Shown: one piece after another, positions 10,546 to 21,530 of the stretch | How the letters are laid out: every line of letters begins with the position of its first letter | Numbering within the stretch: position 1 is the first letter of the stretch | Assembly: GCA_013350335.1 (NCBI GenBank) | Contig: CM023532.1 | Span: forward strand, 37,325,708 to 37,389,707 | DNA length: 64,000 nucleotides | Source of the DNA: Chimonanthus salicifolius | Lineage: Eukaryota; Streptophyta; Magnoliopsida; Laurales; Calycanthaceae | Reading direction: 5' to 3' | Made by a program: the position numbers and the translations under genes | Notes under the pieces: generated by a model | Seen by the model: the letters and a program-made list of their open reading frames with translations, nothing else | What the model was told of the DNA's origin: nothing | The model's database searches: none

Positions 10546-11648
10546 AATTCAAACGCAACCACAATAAAAATACAATATAAGTGATGGTGATAAACAAAAA
10601 CTAAGAAATTAGCGAATGAAAACTGTTAGATTTAAAAAAATAAAGCATTTTACTTTTCTTTCATTGATCAACGTGAAATGATGTATTAAAAATTCAACAA
10701 AGAAGAACATATATCCAACAAAATCAAAGTCAATATAGGAGAACTCGCTGTTATGTGAGAAGAAGTAACGAGTCAAGAAGGGTGAAGACCAACTTCCTTT
10801 CATTAAATAAATAAAGTGATATTTTTAAATTAAGTGTCCTTTGGAGCTTCCTGATCAGAGTTCGTTGTGGGAAATCCTTCCCATTGTACTTTTTCCTGTA
10901 TTTTTATTGCTCTCTTTATTTGATGGTCATTTTTGTGTTATTTAATTGTAGGTTGTTTTGAATAACTTATCATTATGCAGTAGCCTAGTAAACACGTTGG
11001 TTTGCTCATTAATTAGGCCTCTCCCCTGAAGGAGTTCTAGAACATCTGAAGATCCAATCTTTTTAGAGCCTGGATGGGAGTGCGTATGCCTGTGATTGTA
11101 TTTGTTTTTGGGTGGTTTCATGGTTTCTGGGGTCCTTTATGTTATGGGGCTTTGGTGGGTTCCTTGTTTTTGGTGCACTCCTTGCGACCTTTCTGTATCA
11201 ATAAAATTACAATTTGAGAAAAATAATACTGGTTGGCTCGGTGGGTTGAGTAAAGCTAGGATTGTTAGATTTCTGCATTATTTCACATTCTTTTGTCATT
11301 GGTTTTAGGATGTTGATGATGCCGGCTTGTTTGTAACAAGTGGATATCTTAGACTTGTGGAAGTCCCTCCTTTTGGATTTATTGCTATTACCTTTTACAC
11401 GCTTTAACAGAAAAAAGAAACTTACTATAGGACTTGAGGCCTCTTCTGCTATAAACTTTTGGAAGAATGTATAACTATCCTCTTGATAAAAAGGAATAAT
11501 GTATAACCATGGAGTCGACTTGGTCAGAGTTCTCTTAGATGATTGTTCATTACATTGCTTTTCTTGTTCAAAGACATGCTGGGTCTTTATTTTGACAACA
11601 TATTATTGATTTATTAATATGCTTTACTTGAAACTTTCAAGGAGGTTC
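10546..11648. other. Intergenic, repeats only
   Basis: 10560-10830 matches sequence near 9440-9530 and 44450-44600 (kinase downstream flank). 11510-11560 recurs at 11960-12010 (ACTTGGTCAGAGTTCTC). No gene recognised; the open frame 11096-11308 has no recognisable domain. Confidence 0.5.
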
Positions 11649-11955
11649 TGTTGGGGATTAGGGATTAATTAAATGCAATCACACAATCACACAAATCACA
11701 TGACACGAGATTTACGTGGTTCGGCTAGAATGCCTACGTCCACGGGACGAGATCAAATCTACTAGATAGAAATATGTACAGAGGATTATAAGATCTCTCC
11801 ATCTCAGATCTCCCTGTCTCTTACTCTCTCTCTAATCCCCCACTCTGTGTTTTACACAAGAATACAATAAGATATAGAAGAAGAATAAACTAGGGCTTAA
11901 GTCACCCTACTGGGCCTAAGCCCAGTAGGCCCATAAGTGGGGTTGGCCCACAACA
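11649..11955 (+). mobile_element. Solo LTR (307 bp) with 5-bp target duplication
   Basis: Begins TGTTGGGGATTAGG and ends GGCCCACAACA, the TG...CA ends of an LTR with a short inverted repeat. Perfect 5-bp direct repeats GGTTC flank it (11644-11648 and 11956-11960). It contains the stretch TTTACGTGGTTCGGCTAGAA. No primer-binding site follows, so the internal region was removed by LTR-LTR recombination. Confidence 0.88.
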
Positions 11956-12170
11956 GGTTCAACTATGGAGGCAACTTGGTCAGAGTTCTCCTAGCTTAGC
12001 TGTTTACTGCATTCACTCTGTAAATCAGAGGCGTACTAGTTCAATATTTTGAATTTTTTTATTTCAACTGCATATCAGAGGCATCCTAGTTCTACATGTA
12101 GAAAACTTTTGTTTTAATTAAGGTAAGACAGGCTTAATAAAAGTCATTGATATGATGATTATTAGTTCAT

Positions 12171-12379
12171 ATTGATCTGAACCTCTTTCTCTGGCTTGCA
12201 AAAAGAATCGCCGCTTGGTTTAGCTACACAGTCTGCTCATCCAGGTAAGTACTAATTTACCACTGCATTTTCTATTTTTAGGAAATACCATTTTTTTTAA
12301 ATTGATTTTGAACAGGCCTCGTGGTGCTTTGTTTTGAGTGTTTTTTAGTAGAGGCCCAGCCCTTCTACATACATATTAG
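12171..12379 (+). repeat. Direct repeat carrying NOP10 exon 2, second copy
   Basis: Partner of 10331-10545, about 1.84 kb downstream in the same orientation. Here the repeat runs on into the rest of the intron and exon 3, so this copy keeps the ancestral arrangement. Confidence 0.85.
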
Positions 12380-12562
12380 CATAAAGATGTAGGTGTTCTT
12401 TATTTACTTTTTCATTCGGTCTTCTGTGACAATTTTTTTTTTCTTTTCTTTCTTTTGGTTGAAGCCCGCTTCAATCCAGATGACAAATATTCAAGGCAGA
12501 GAGTTCTTTTGAAGAAGCGGTTTGGATTGCTGCCGACCCAAAAGCCACCCCTCAAGTACTGA
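12202..12562 (+). pseudogene. NOP10: NOP10 exons 2 and 3 without exon 1
   Basis: Exon 2 (12202-12244) encodes KESPLGLATQSAHP and ends at the donor GTAAGT. A 220-bp intron ends TTGAAG at 12464. Exon 3 (12465-12562) completes the Ala codon and encodes [20 protein letters not shown], then the family's C-terminal [11 protein letters not shown] and a TGA stop. Joined to the 18-residue exon at 62956 this would total 64 residues, the normal NOP10 length. NOP10 is the H/ACA RNP subunit that bridges the dyskerin-type pseudouridine synthase and NHP2 in the nucleolus. The reading frame is undamaged, but no first exon is visible upstream and the base before exon 2 is AA rather than AG. I treat it as an intron-containing pseudogene fragment. 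An exon read from a new upstream promoter cannot be excluded. Confidence 0.9.
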
Positions 12563-12904
12563 GATGGCTGCTTCAAACTTCCTACAACTCTACCACATTC
12601 AGATTGGAAGTATCTGTGAATTTGATGTCATGAGGTTAAGGGGAGACGGTATAGAATTGTTGTGTGTTTGTTTGCAGCTTACAACTAAATATGTCTTCAA
12701 TTGGTAGATTAATGGAAGGTTAGGATAGTATGATAATGAAACAAGTAGGCGCTAGTATCTTGAAATGGATTGTTTTATAGATAACATGAGAAAATGTGTT
12801 GATAATACTGCCAATTGTGTGGTGGTTCATTTGATTGGGATACCTTGATGGGAAGGTTGCATTTTGTAAGCTGGCAATATGGCATTTGTAAGCTGGCAAT
12901 ATGG
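12563..12904. other. Former NOP10 3' region and start of a local repeat
   Basis: 12563-12720 is probably the old NOP10 3' untranslated region. From about 12755 the sequence matches 28990-29240 and 31855-32200. A small tandem duplication of TTTGTAAGCTGGCAATATGGC lies at 12862-12908. Confidence 0.5.
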
Positions 12905-12912
12905 CAGTAGAG

Positions 12913-13056
12913 TAATGCCACTCTCCGTGGGATATGTACAGAGTAAGGTCTCATCACTTGAACCTTGCATGTGTGTAGAGAGGTGTGCACATGTCTTGAA
13001 GGACTAGTCGGGCCAGATACTTGGACACCTTCGATCATAAAAAAGAAAAGATATTA
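12913..13056 (+). mobile_element. Short retroposed element with A-rich tail
   Basis: Flanked by perfect 8-bp direct repeats CAGTAGAG (12905-12912 and 13057-13064). It ends in an A-rich tail (CATAAAAAAGAAAAGATATTA). Paralogous sequence at 29048 reads uninterrupted CAGTAGAGCAAAA, an empty site. A longer relative lies at about 48900-49125 and shares GTAAGGTCTCA, AAGGACTAGTCGG and TTCG-TCATAAAAA. This fits a SINE or the truncated 3' end of a LINE. Confidence 0.7.
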
Positions 13057-13111
13057 CAGTAGAGCAAAATGTAGTTAGTGAAACATAAGAAATTTTGTGA
13101 AAGTACCTAAC

Positions 13112-13350
13112 ACTAGGGGTTGAAAAATCGACTTGGCCAAGATTTTTTTTCTCTCCTCAAAATTTTTTTTTTTTGAAACTCCCAGTGGCCTTTTTTTTTT
13201 TTTTTGAAAAACTTCATTTAAAAAAATAAAAAATGCTATTTTTTAAAAAAAATTAAAAAATATAAATATCGGTTGGGCCCACAACTGATTTTTTTTAAAT
13301 AAATAAATAAATCGGCTAATTTTTTTTTAACTGGCCGATACGATAAGACT
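13112..13350. mobile_element. Small T-rich insertion element
   Basis: Interrupts a sequence that is continuous at 29085-29130 and 32040-32085. Starts near ACTAGGGGTTGAAAAATCG, has two long T-runs, and contains the ATATCGGTTGGGCCCACAAC stretch. The same element lies at about 23139-23335, also after a GTGAAAATA flank. Boundaries are approximate and no clear target duplication was found. Confidence 0.5.
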
Positions 13351-14634
13351 TTACACTGTTTAAATGTGTACTAGGCCAAGATAGTTTGGAGGATCAAAGG
13401 TTGTACCCTATTAGGAGGGTGGATGAAATTTCACCTCTCATCAAATTATCAAGCATTGTTAATTGATCCTTAAAATTTGACCCTTACAAATGTTGTTCAA
13501 GGACATTTAGTCTCACAAGTGTACTAACTTGAGTTAGTCCCCTGTTCTGGTTGGGACATTGTCCAATGTTACTATAAAGCCTACAATCCTTGTGGTCTCT
13601 TATACATCCATCCAATCTTTTAGTTATGTGATTTTAGATCATAAAAATTTGACTATTATAAGTTGATTTTGTATCGCCCATCTTACAAAGATGTGATGGT
13701 TAGATGTAGAAGTTTCTCTTAGAATTATATTATTTAATTTTTCTTATATTTTTATTATGAATGACGAGTCAAAATTAAAATATTTTTTATTGAGTTAAAA
13801 GTTAATATTGAATATTGAATTTTATTTTGTATAAAACATTATATTAATAGAGGTCTCATGTCAAGTAGAGCTTTTCTTTTTATTTATTTTATTTTATTTT
13901 TTTGTAGCTTAAAAAAACTTGTAGAGATTCAAGCACTCATCTAATATTCTGTATGAGATCTATATTAAAGTAGGATTTCTCATGTACTTGTGATTTTTTA
14001 TTTCATTGTTTTTAGCTAATTCATTTATTTTGTAGAGCAGTTTCAGTGTAAATATTTTAAATAAAAAAATTACATTTTAAGGAGAAAAGCTTGATTACAT
14101 CAATACCCTTTTATTCTTTCTTTCCCCTTTTATTCTTTCTTTCCTTTTTTTTTTTTTTTATTTTAAATCAATCACAAAGTCTTCACCTTTCAAACGACAT
14201 GACCACTAAGACAAGTCTTCTCCAAAGACGATAAAAGTAGAGGTCATGAGTGTATCTTTCCTCGAAGTTTTACGAAGGGAAGGTTCTCTCCTAATCAACT
14301 TGCTCTGAGTAAGAGGAAATTGTTGTTAGGATTGAGCCTCCAAAATCTGATAGGTTGATTCAGTCTCAGTCTTTAATTTTCTCTCTTATAATTGATGTCG
14401 GATTCTTGTTCGCACCCCAACAATCTTATCCTCAAATGCGGTGGAGTGACTCAGTTTTATAGAAGTCTTTAATTTTCTCTCACGATGTATGAATCTCGTT
14501 CGTACCTCAACAATCTTATACTCAAATGAGGTTTTTTGGCAGATAGAACGTTGCCAACTAATCGATTTGGCTAAGAGATTCTTGAGTTCATATGTTGTGG
14601 TGGATTGGTTACCTAGTTCCGATACCACTATTTG
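13351..14634. other. Intergenic; repeat flanks and an older LTR-like sequence
   Basis: 13370-13470 continues the local repeat; 13690-14130 is another copy of the kinase downstream flank. 14365-14530 contains a roughly 95-bp tandem duplication (TCTTTAATTTTCTCTC ... CAACAATCTTAT). GTTCCGATACCACTATTTG at 14616-14634 looks like a reversed primer-binding site of an older minus-strand LTR element into which the Copia inserted. Confidence 0.45.
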
Positions 14635-14803
14635 TATTAGAGCTAACTTTCCTCACTTAGTGCCACTGATTGTGTGATTTTATTATTGTAATTAAACTCT
14701 TTCCATTTCTATCTCCTGTATCATTTTCTTTATAAATGAAATATACATTGGATCTCTCCCTATTCAAGAGAGAGAACAGAACATATTTTTGTCTAATTTT
14801 ACA
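14635..14803 (+). repeat. Copia 5' LTR
   Basis: 169 bp from TATTAGAGCTAACTTTCC to GTCTAATTTTACA. The expected first bases TG are TA here, in both LTRs. A TATA-like TATAAATGAAATATAC lies at 14731. Confidence 0.93.
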
Positions 14804-14819
14804 TGGTAACAGAGCCAAG
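14804..14819 (+). other. Copia primer-binding site
   Basis: TGGTAACAGAGCCAAG directly after the LTR. It resembles the usual TGGTATCAGAGCC complement of initiator tRNA-Met with T to A at position 6. Confidence 0.85.
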
Positions 14820-14849
14820 TTAATTTTTTTTTCCGTCTTTGTCATAAGG

Positions 14850-15955
14850 AATTTATCTTCAAACAAAAAAAATAAAAAATAAAAAAATTGGTGCCGTTCT
14901 TTCTGCTTCCCGTGTTAGGGAGAAGGCCTTTACCGATCAGCTTCCGCTGTTCATCTCTCAGTTCGCCGGATCTGCGCTCTGCCTGCCTTCTCTTTTTTTC
15001 GGTGCCCCTTTCGTCGGATTCGTCCCGGCTTCCATTTGCAGACCGCGTCCTTTGGGCTTGCCATTGCTGCCGCCCCTTTCTCTTCTTCTCTGCATTCAAC
15101 CCTGCCTAGCCACTGTTCCTGTTTCGGCCCCGTCTTCGTGTGCCTCCTCTCATGGTCTCCGCTCTGGTCTTGGCTTTCTCTTGCCGAACGACACCTCTGT
15201 TGTTCGCCGTTTCTGCACATCGATCTGCTTCCAGACGACGCCTCTTTCGGTACCCATCTCCTGACTGCTTCGCCGTTGCATCTCGGCCGACCAGCCGCTC
15301 TACTCGCCATGGACGCTGTCCCGCTTGCCCTCTGTTCGCCCTAAGCCACAATGGTTCAGATCTGCTGCCGCCCCTGTCAGATCTCGAGTTACCCCATTCT
15401 TGCAACCAGTGATGGGCCGTCATTTTTTTGTCTGCCCCTGCGATCGGTGCTCCACCGTCCTCTGCCATATCGGCTTCTTCTCCGACGGCTCTGCAGACCC
15501 TCTTAGGCCAACCGTCTGTGCAGCACCCTCAGCCCCATTTGGTGTTCCCGTGACACCTGTTTGGCGTAATCGGGTCCTGCTACCATTGGGCATTCTGCTC
15601 TTGCCCAACTCATTTTTTGTTGCTTTCTGTCTCTCCGGCTTCTCTGCATTCTGTCTTGCTTCTCAGCATCCGTACGACTTGCAGCTTCTTCTCCATTCCC
15701 TTTTGCAGCAGCGCAGCCCGTGCTTTTGCTTTTGAGCTTCAATCTCTTCTCAAGTGCTCTGCATCGTTCCATCAAGGGATCTGGCATCAAGATTGTTACC
15801 AAAATAAAAAGAGGACTGGAGGATTGGGGAATTTGATTCTCTCTGCAGTTCGGATTGGGGTTCGGTTCTATTCAATGGAATCTTTAAGGCAGCTGCTCTC
15901 CTTTAAGTGAAAGATTTGCCACATTTTTTTTTTATTTTGCTCTCCGCTTCGCTTC
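14850..15955 (+). other. Copia leader, C+T-rich, no gag seen
   Basis: About 1.1 kb of strikingly pyrimidine-rich, GC-richer sequence (CTTCTCTGCATTC, CCGTCTTCGTGTGCC and similar). It gives many overlapping open frames on both strands because stop codons are rare in this composition. No gag domain is recognisable in any frame. Such leaders occur in some plant Copia elements; whether gag was deleted or never present here is unknown. Confidence 0.6.
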
Positions 15956-15961
15956 TATTAT

Positions 15962-18900
15962 ATGGCTTCACTTTCTTCAGGTATCCTCCATTCTCAGGCT
16001 GGCCTAGCAGGTATTGCCCTCACGGTTCCTTCTAGTTCTGAATGGATTATTGATACTGGTGCTAGTAATCATATGTGTTCTAGTTTGTCTTTATTTTCTT
16101 CATACAAACCTTGTTCTTCTCCATCTTCAGTTCAGCTTCCGGATGGCTCCTCTGCATCTATCACTCATATTGGCACTGTTCATCTTTCACCATCCATAAT
16201 GCTTGAGAACGTTTTATTTCTTCCATCCTTTAAGTTTAATCTTTTATCTGTGAGTCAACTTACAACATCCAATACTTGTTTGGTGACTTTCTATTCTTCT
16301 CATTGTCTTTTTCAGGATCCATTAACGAGGAAGATGATTGGACAGGGTAACGTTCATGAGGGGTTTTACTATTTCTATGCGGCTTCGGCACTGACAGTCC
16401 TCCGACCCCCCTCCATTGATCTTTGGCATTTGCGACTTGACCACTTGAATCATCGCAGTCTGCACAATTTAGCTAAGCATGTTCCTGTCATTTCTTGTTC
16501 AAAGAATATAATTTGTGAAATTTGTCCACAGGCCAAGCAAACACGTTTGCCCTTTCCTTCTAGTTCTATCACCAGTCGTAGACCATTTTCTTTGATTCAT
16601 TGTGACATATGGGGTCCTTTTTCTCAACCATCTTTAAATGGTTCTCGTTATTTTTTAACCATTGTTGATGATTTCACTAGATGTACTTGGCTTTATCTTA
16701 TGCATGTCAAATCTCAAACAAAAGCCATTTTAGAATCTTTTTTTTGCCATGGTCCAGACTCAATTTCATTCTCACATTCACTCCAATCATTCGGGTACCG
16801 GTGGTGACCTCAACGCAGTTGCGTTGCTACTCCACAACAGAATGGAATTGTCGAGCGCAAGCATCGTCACCTTCTTGAGGTTGCTCGTGCTCTTCGTTTC
16901 CAAGCCACCCTACCTTTACAGTTTTGGGGGGAGTGTGTCCTCACCGCTACTTACCTCATCAACAAAATGCCCACTCCACTCTTATCAGGCAAATCCCCGT
17001 ATGAAGCTTTGTTTCACTCAAAACCGAACTATTCTCGCTTGCGTGTCTTTGGCAGTTTATGTTTTGGTCACAACCATGCCATCAAACATAAATTTGACCA
17101 ACGAGCTAAACCCAATATTTTTGTTGGCTACCCTATGCTCAAAAAGGTTATTGTTTTTTTGACTTAGCCACTAAAACCATTTACACATCTCGTGATGTCT
17201 CCTTTTATGAAGGCGTCTTTCCTTATCATGATTTGTCTTCCTCCCAACCCTCTCATGTTACCCCTTTGCCCATATCTGATGACCCTGTTTTTGAGTTTCC
17301 TTCACCTTCTCCTGATGTTCCTTCTCCCACACCAGTCACTCCAGCTTCTTCAATTGTTCCAAGCCAGCCCAACGATGCTTTGCCTTCACTCCCACCTCAT
17401 GCTGCTCCGACAACCGCAGTTCGGCCTCAACACCTTCGGCGTCCACCGCCTCATCTAGCTGATTATCGTTGCTCCACTGCCTCTCATGAGCGTCTACTCT
17501 CTCCTTCCGATTCCGAGTTGACAGGTACACCTTACCCACTCTCTCATTATCTTCATAATTCTAACCTCTCTGTTGCACATAGAGCATTTCTTTCCAACAT
17601 TTGTTCCACAGATGAGCCTCGTACATTCTCTCAAGCTGTTCAGTCTCCCCATTGGAAGGACGCCATGGAAAAAGAAATTGAAGCCTTTGAAAAGAATAAT
17701 ACTTGGAGCCTTACTTCACTTCCTGTCAACAAGAAACCCATTGGTTGTAGATGGGTATACAAAATTAAGTACCGGTCAGATGGCTCCATTGAACGTTATA
17801 AGGCCCGCTTAGTTGCCAAAGGATTCACTCAGATTGAAGGGTTGGATTATCATGACACCTTTGCTCCAGTTGCTAAATTGGTCACTGTGCGTGCTCTTCT
17901 TTCTATTGCCTCCGTCAAGCAGTGGTCCCTTCACCAACTTGATGTTAACAATGCCTTCTTACAAGGTGATCTTGATGAAGAGGTCTATATGACTCTTCCG
18001 CCTGGTTTTGCGCGACAGGGGGAGCAACGGGTTTGTAAGCTGAACAAGTCTATTTATGGTTTGAAACAGGCTTCTCGGCAGTGGTTTGCCAAATTTTCTT
18101 CTACTCTTCTTCAAGCTGGTTTTTCTCAATCTAAGTCTGATTATTCATTGTTCACATCTCACACCGGCAGTTCTTCAACCTTTGTTTTGGTCTATGTTGA
18201 TGATATCATCATCACTGGCAATGACGCTTTGGCCATTCAACGCCTCAAGCGTTTTCTTGAAGAGAAATTTTATATTAAAGATTTGGGCCGTCTCAAATAT
18301 TTCCTTGGCATTGAAGTTACTCGTTCCAAAAACGGTATTTTTCTCTCTCAACGAAAATACATTTTGGACATTCTCAAGGATACTGGATTACTCGGTGGAC
18401 GTATCTCAGATTTTCCCATGGAACAACAGCTGAAGTTATCACTTGATGATGGGACTTTGCTTCCTGATCCCACCATATATCGTCGCCTCGTGGGACGCCT
18501 TATCTATCTTACTGTAACCAGGCCCGATCTTACTTATGTTGTGCATATTCTCAGCCAGTGCATGCACTCTCCTCGTAGTGCTCATTTGGATGCTGCCCAC
18601 CATGTCATTCACTATTTGAAGGGTTCCATCAGTAAAGGCATTCTTTTATCTTCCTCTAGCAGTCTCCATCTGCAGGGTTATTGTGATTCCGATTGGGCCA
18701 GTTGCCCCGTCACTTGCCGATCGACCACTGGCTATTGCACCTTCATCGGCTCCAACCTCATTTCTTGGAAGACCAAGAAACAACATACAGTTGCTCGCTC
18801 ATCTGCTGAGGTTGAATATCGCGCCATGGCCACTTTGACTTGTGAGCTCCAATGGCTGAAGTACTTGCTTAGTGATCTTGGTATTACTCATCCTTCGCCC

Positions 18901-19149
18901 ATCACATTATTTTGTGACAATCAAGCCGCCTTACACATTGCCAACAATCCTGTTTTTCATGAACGGACAAAACATATTGAGCTTGATTGTCACTTTGTTC
19001 GAGAGAAGCTCCAATCAGGCCTCATTGTTCGTCGCCACATCCCTTCTTCTCATCAACTTGCTGATGTCTTCACCAAACCATTGGGTAGAGATTCTTTTCA
19101 TGCTTTAATCCGCAAGCTAGGCGTTATTCACATACATGCTCCACATTGA
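15962..19149 (+). pseudogene. Copia pol: protease, integrase, reverse transcriptase, RNase H (broken)
   Basis: Three frame segments. (1) 15962 to about 16740: protease active site DTGASNHM, the GAG-pre-integrase motif LWHLRLDHLNHRSL, and the integrase core start (IHCDIWGP, IVDDFTR). (2) Roughly 16830-17150: [14 protein letters not shown] to GSLCFGHNH; the part of the core with the second catalytic Asp (usually D-N-G) is deleted between 16740 and 16830, at a T-run. (3) From about 17161 (the longest frame begins at 17233) to 19149: reverse transcriptase with [24 protein letters not shown] and the YVDDII catalytic motif; RNase H with [10 protein letters not shown] and [10 protein letters not shown]. 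Another frameshift lies near 17150, also in a T-run. The third segment is undamaged over 638 codons. Confidence 0.93.
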
Positions 19150-19156
19150 GGGGGGG
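19148..19156 (+). other. Copia polypurine tract
   Basis: GAGGGGGGG immediately before the 3' LTR, overlapping the pol stop codon TGA (19147-19149). Confidence 0.85.
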
Positions 19157-19325
19157 TATTAGAGCTAACTTTCCTCACTTAGTGCCACTGATTGTGTGAT
19201 TTTATTATTGTAATTAAACTCTTTCCATTTCTATCTCCTGTATCATTTTCTTTATAAATGAAATATACATTGGGTCTCTCCTTATTCAAGAGAGAGAACA
19301 CAACATATTTTTGTCTAATTTTACA
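19157..19325 (+). repeat. Copia 3' LTR
   Basis: 169 bp, the same as the 5' LTR except for three substitutions (TGGA/TGGG, CCCT/CCTT, ACAGA/ACACA). Confidence 0.93.
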
Positions 19326-21530
19326 ATTCGGATTAGACTTTCAGCTCAAAAGATTAGTTTGATGGGTGAATTGACTTAGTTTCATAGAAGTCCTTAATTT
19401 TCTCTCTCACTCCCAACAATTGCAGCAATGAGTCAAGAAGTGTGGGTGGACACTTGAGGTTATCCAACTCTTCATTTTTGTTTTTCCTTATAATTCAAAC
19501 TCCAACATAGTGCACCGTCAAGGACCTCAATTTTTTGTGTAATCCAAACTCCAAGATCGCATTTCCATGGCCTCATTTGGATGAGGGATAAATTTTAATT
19601 TTTATTCAATTCATATAATAGAAAAAATAAAAATAAAATTTTATGAAATATAATTATTAAATAATATTTATTTATTAAAAATATTTTAAAATATTTTTGT
19701 TCTATAAATAGAAAAAGGAGGTAAAGAGATATAAGGATATTCTAAAACCTCCATGGCCAAAAGGGTTTTAAAAAAAAAGTAAGGGAATGATTTTTTTTAC
19801 CTTCACTCCTTCATTATCAAACGTCGAAAAGCAGCCCATGTTCCATTGTCGATGACAAAGTTCAAGGGTGAATAACACAATTTTTGCTTGATTGCTTTAG
19901 TGTATCCAACAAGATCATTTATTACATAAAAGTTCTTTGAGTTGGTCAGAGTTTTTTTCTGAGTAAATTATATAAAAAAATTACTTTAATTAAATAAAGA
20001 AAGTGATATTTTTTAAACTTTAAAAAATTCAATATTATCGTAGAATGAAAATTCCTAGTTCATAGTGTTAGATCAATGCCTAACGATTTAAGGAAAGAAT
20101 ACTTGATGATATAAGAGTTTAAAATTAATTAATCTCATTAAATATGTATAAACACTTTATTTAAATCTCATTACCGTTTTTTTTTTTTTATATATAATTG
20201 ATATATCTTTGCACACAAATCTAATTTAGTAGAACAAATGAACTCTATAAAAATTGAAAGTCTCTCCTTTTAGGGAGGCTGCTTGACAAAAAAATTTATT
20301 GTGTTACCGTATTCTAGGTTAGGATAATTGGCATGGGTAGTTGGTAAGTAAAATTTGATTCTATATTTAATTATTTTAACTGTATGATATTATATCCTTA
20401 GATAAGTTGTTCATTTTTATAGCACAGCTTATAAAGATACCATGATTAGATGTAAAAGTTTCTCTTGAAATATATTTTTTAGCCTTTGTTATGTTTTTGT
20501 TATGATTGACAGTCAAGATTAAAATATTATTTTATTAAATTAATAGTTGATATGCAACGTAAAATTTTCTTTTGATCATGTCAAGATAGAGCTTTCTCTT
20601 TTTTTATTATTATTTCATTTGTTTGTAGCTTAAAAGCTTTTGGGGAGATTCAGGCATCATCTACTGTCCTCTATAAAATTCATATTAAAGTAAGATTTCT
20701 TATGTCCATATGATTTTTATTTCATCCTTTTTACCTAATTCATTTATTTTTCAAATAAAAAAATATATATATTTAGGAGAAACTTTTGTTTCCACAATAT
20801 TGTTTGTTTTTTTTTTTAAAATAAGAACCACAAGAGTCTTCACTATTCAGAATTCAATCAACATGGGCCACTGAGACTCGTCTTCTGAGGTGAACCATAA
20901 TGATGAAGTTTGACAGAGGGGTGAAGACTGAAGACCAACTTCCTTCTGCCATGAATCCGTTAGTCTTCAGTCTTCAAATCTGAAAGAGGTTGGATGGGAA
21001 ATCACGGCAAGCTGGGTGGGTCAGATGTTATCTAAAATCAATTTAGACTAGAACCCATGTTACAGAAATAGATTCAGATCTAGATTGGTCAACAATAGTC
21101 TAATAATTTTGAACCCATGTTAGCATATAAGTTTGTAAGTCTCTAGCACATATATTTGTAAACAGCGCATTACTCAGGTACTCTAGCACAAAGTTGGATG
21201 GTAGGCGAATAATGTAAAATCTTGTTCTCAAAATAATGTAAAAGAAATATATGTAGCGCTTAATATAAAATGAAGAAGAAATTAGGAAAAATAAGGAAGA
21301 GGAAAGGTAGAGAAGGCGGAAAGATATGCACTGTTGACAGACATACTCAATGGATAAGTAGTGTCCCATAACCTTCACTAACGTTTATTCTCTTGCCATG
21401 TTTGTCACACTGCAAAATGAAAATCTGTAAAGGTCAAGTGTGGGATTAAAAAATTCAAAAAAAAAAAAGTGTGGGATTAAAAATAGAACTCAGTCATAAT
21501 TAAAGAGACGAACCTAGGATATAGAATATG
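19326..21530. other. Intergenic, AT-rich, no gene seen
   Basis: 19326-19415 continues the older LTR-like sequence interrupted by the Copia (ends CTCCCAACA). About 19960-20150 and 20440-20830 match parts of the kinase downstream flank (13690-14130 and 44570-44760). Confidence 0.5.

Larger units (their letters stand above)
14635..19325 (+). mobile_element. Ty1-Copia LTR retrotransposon, gag-less and defective
   Basis: Complete outline: 169-bp LTRs, primer-binding site, long pyrimidine-rich leader, protease-integrase-reverse transcriptase-RNase H in Copia order, polypurine tract and 3' LTR. Flanks are ATTTG (14630-14634) and ATTCG (19326-19330), a 5-bp target duplication with one change. The two LTRs differ at 3 of 169 positions, so the insertion is young in evolutionary terms. 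No gag (zinc-knuckle CX2CX4HX4C) is visible and pol is broken by frameshifts and an integrase deletion, so it cannot move by itself. Confidence 0.95.

Noticed and set aside
14842..15910. Many overlapping open frames in the Copia leader, on both strands
   Set aside because: Pyrimidine-rich composition lacks stops; no recognisable domain in any frame and no agreement on one frame.
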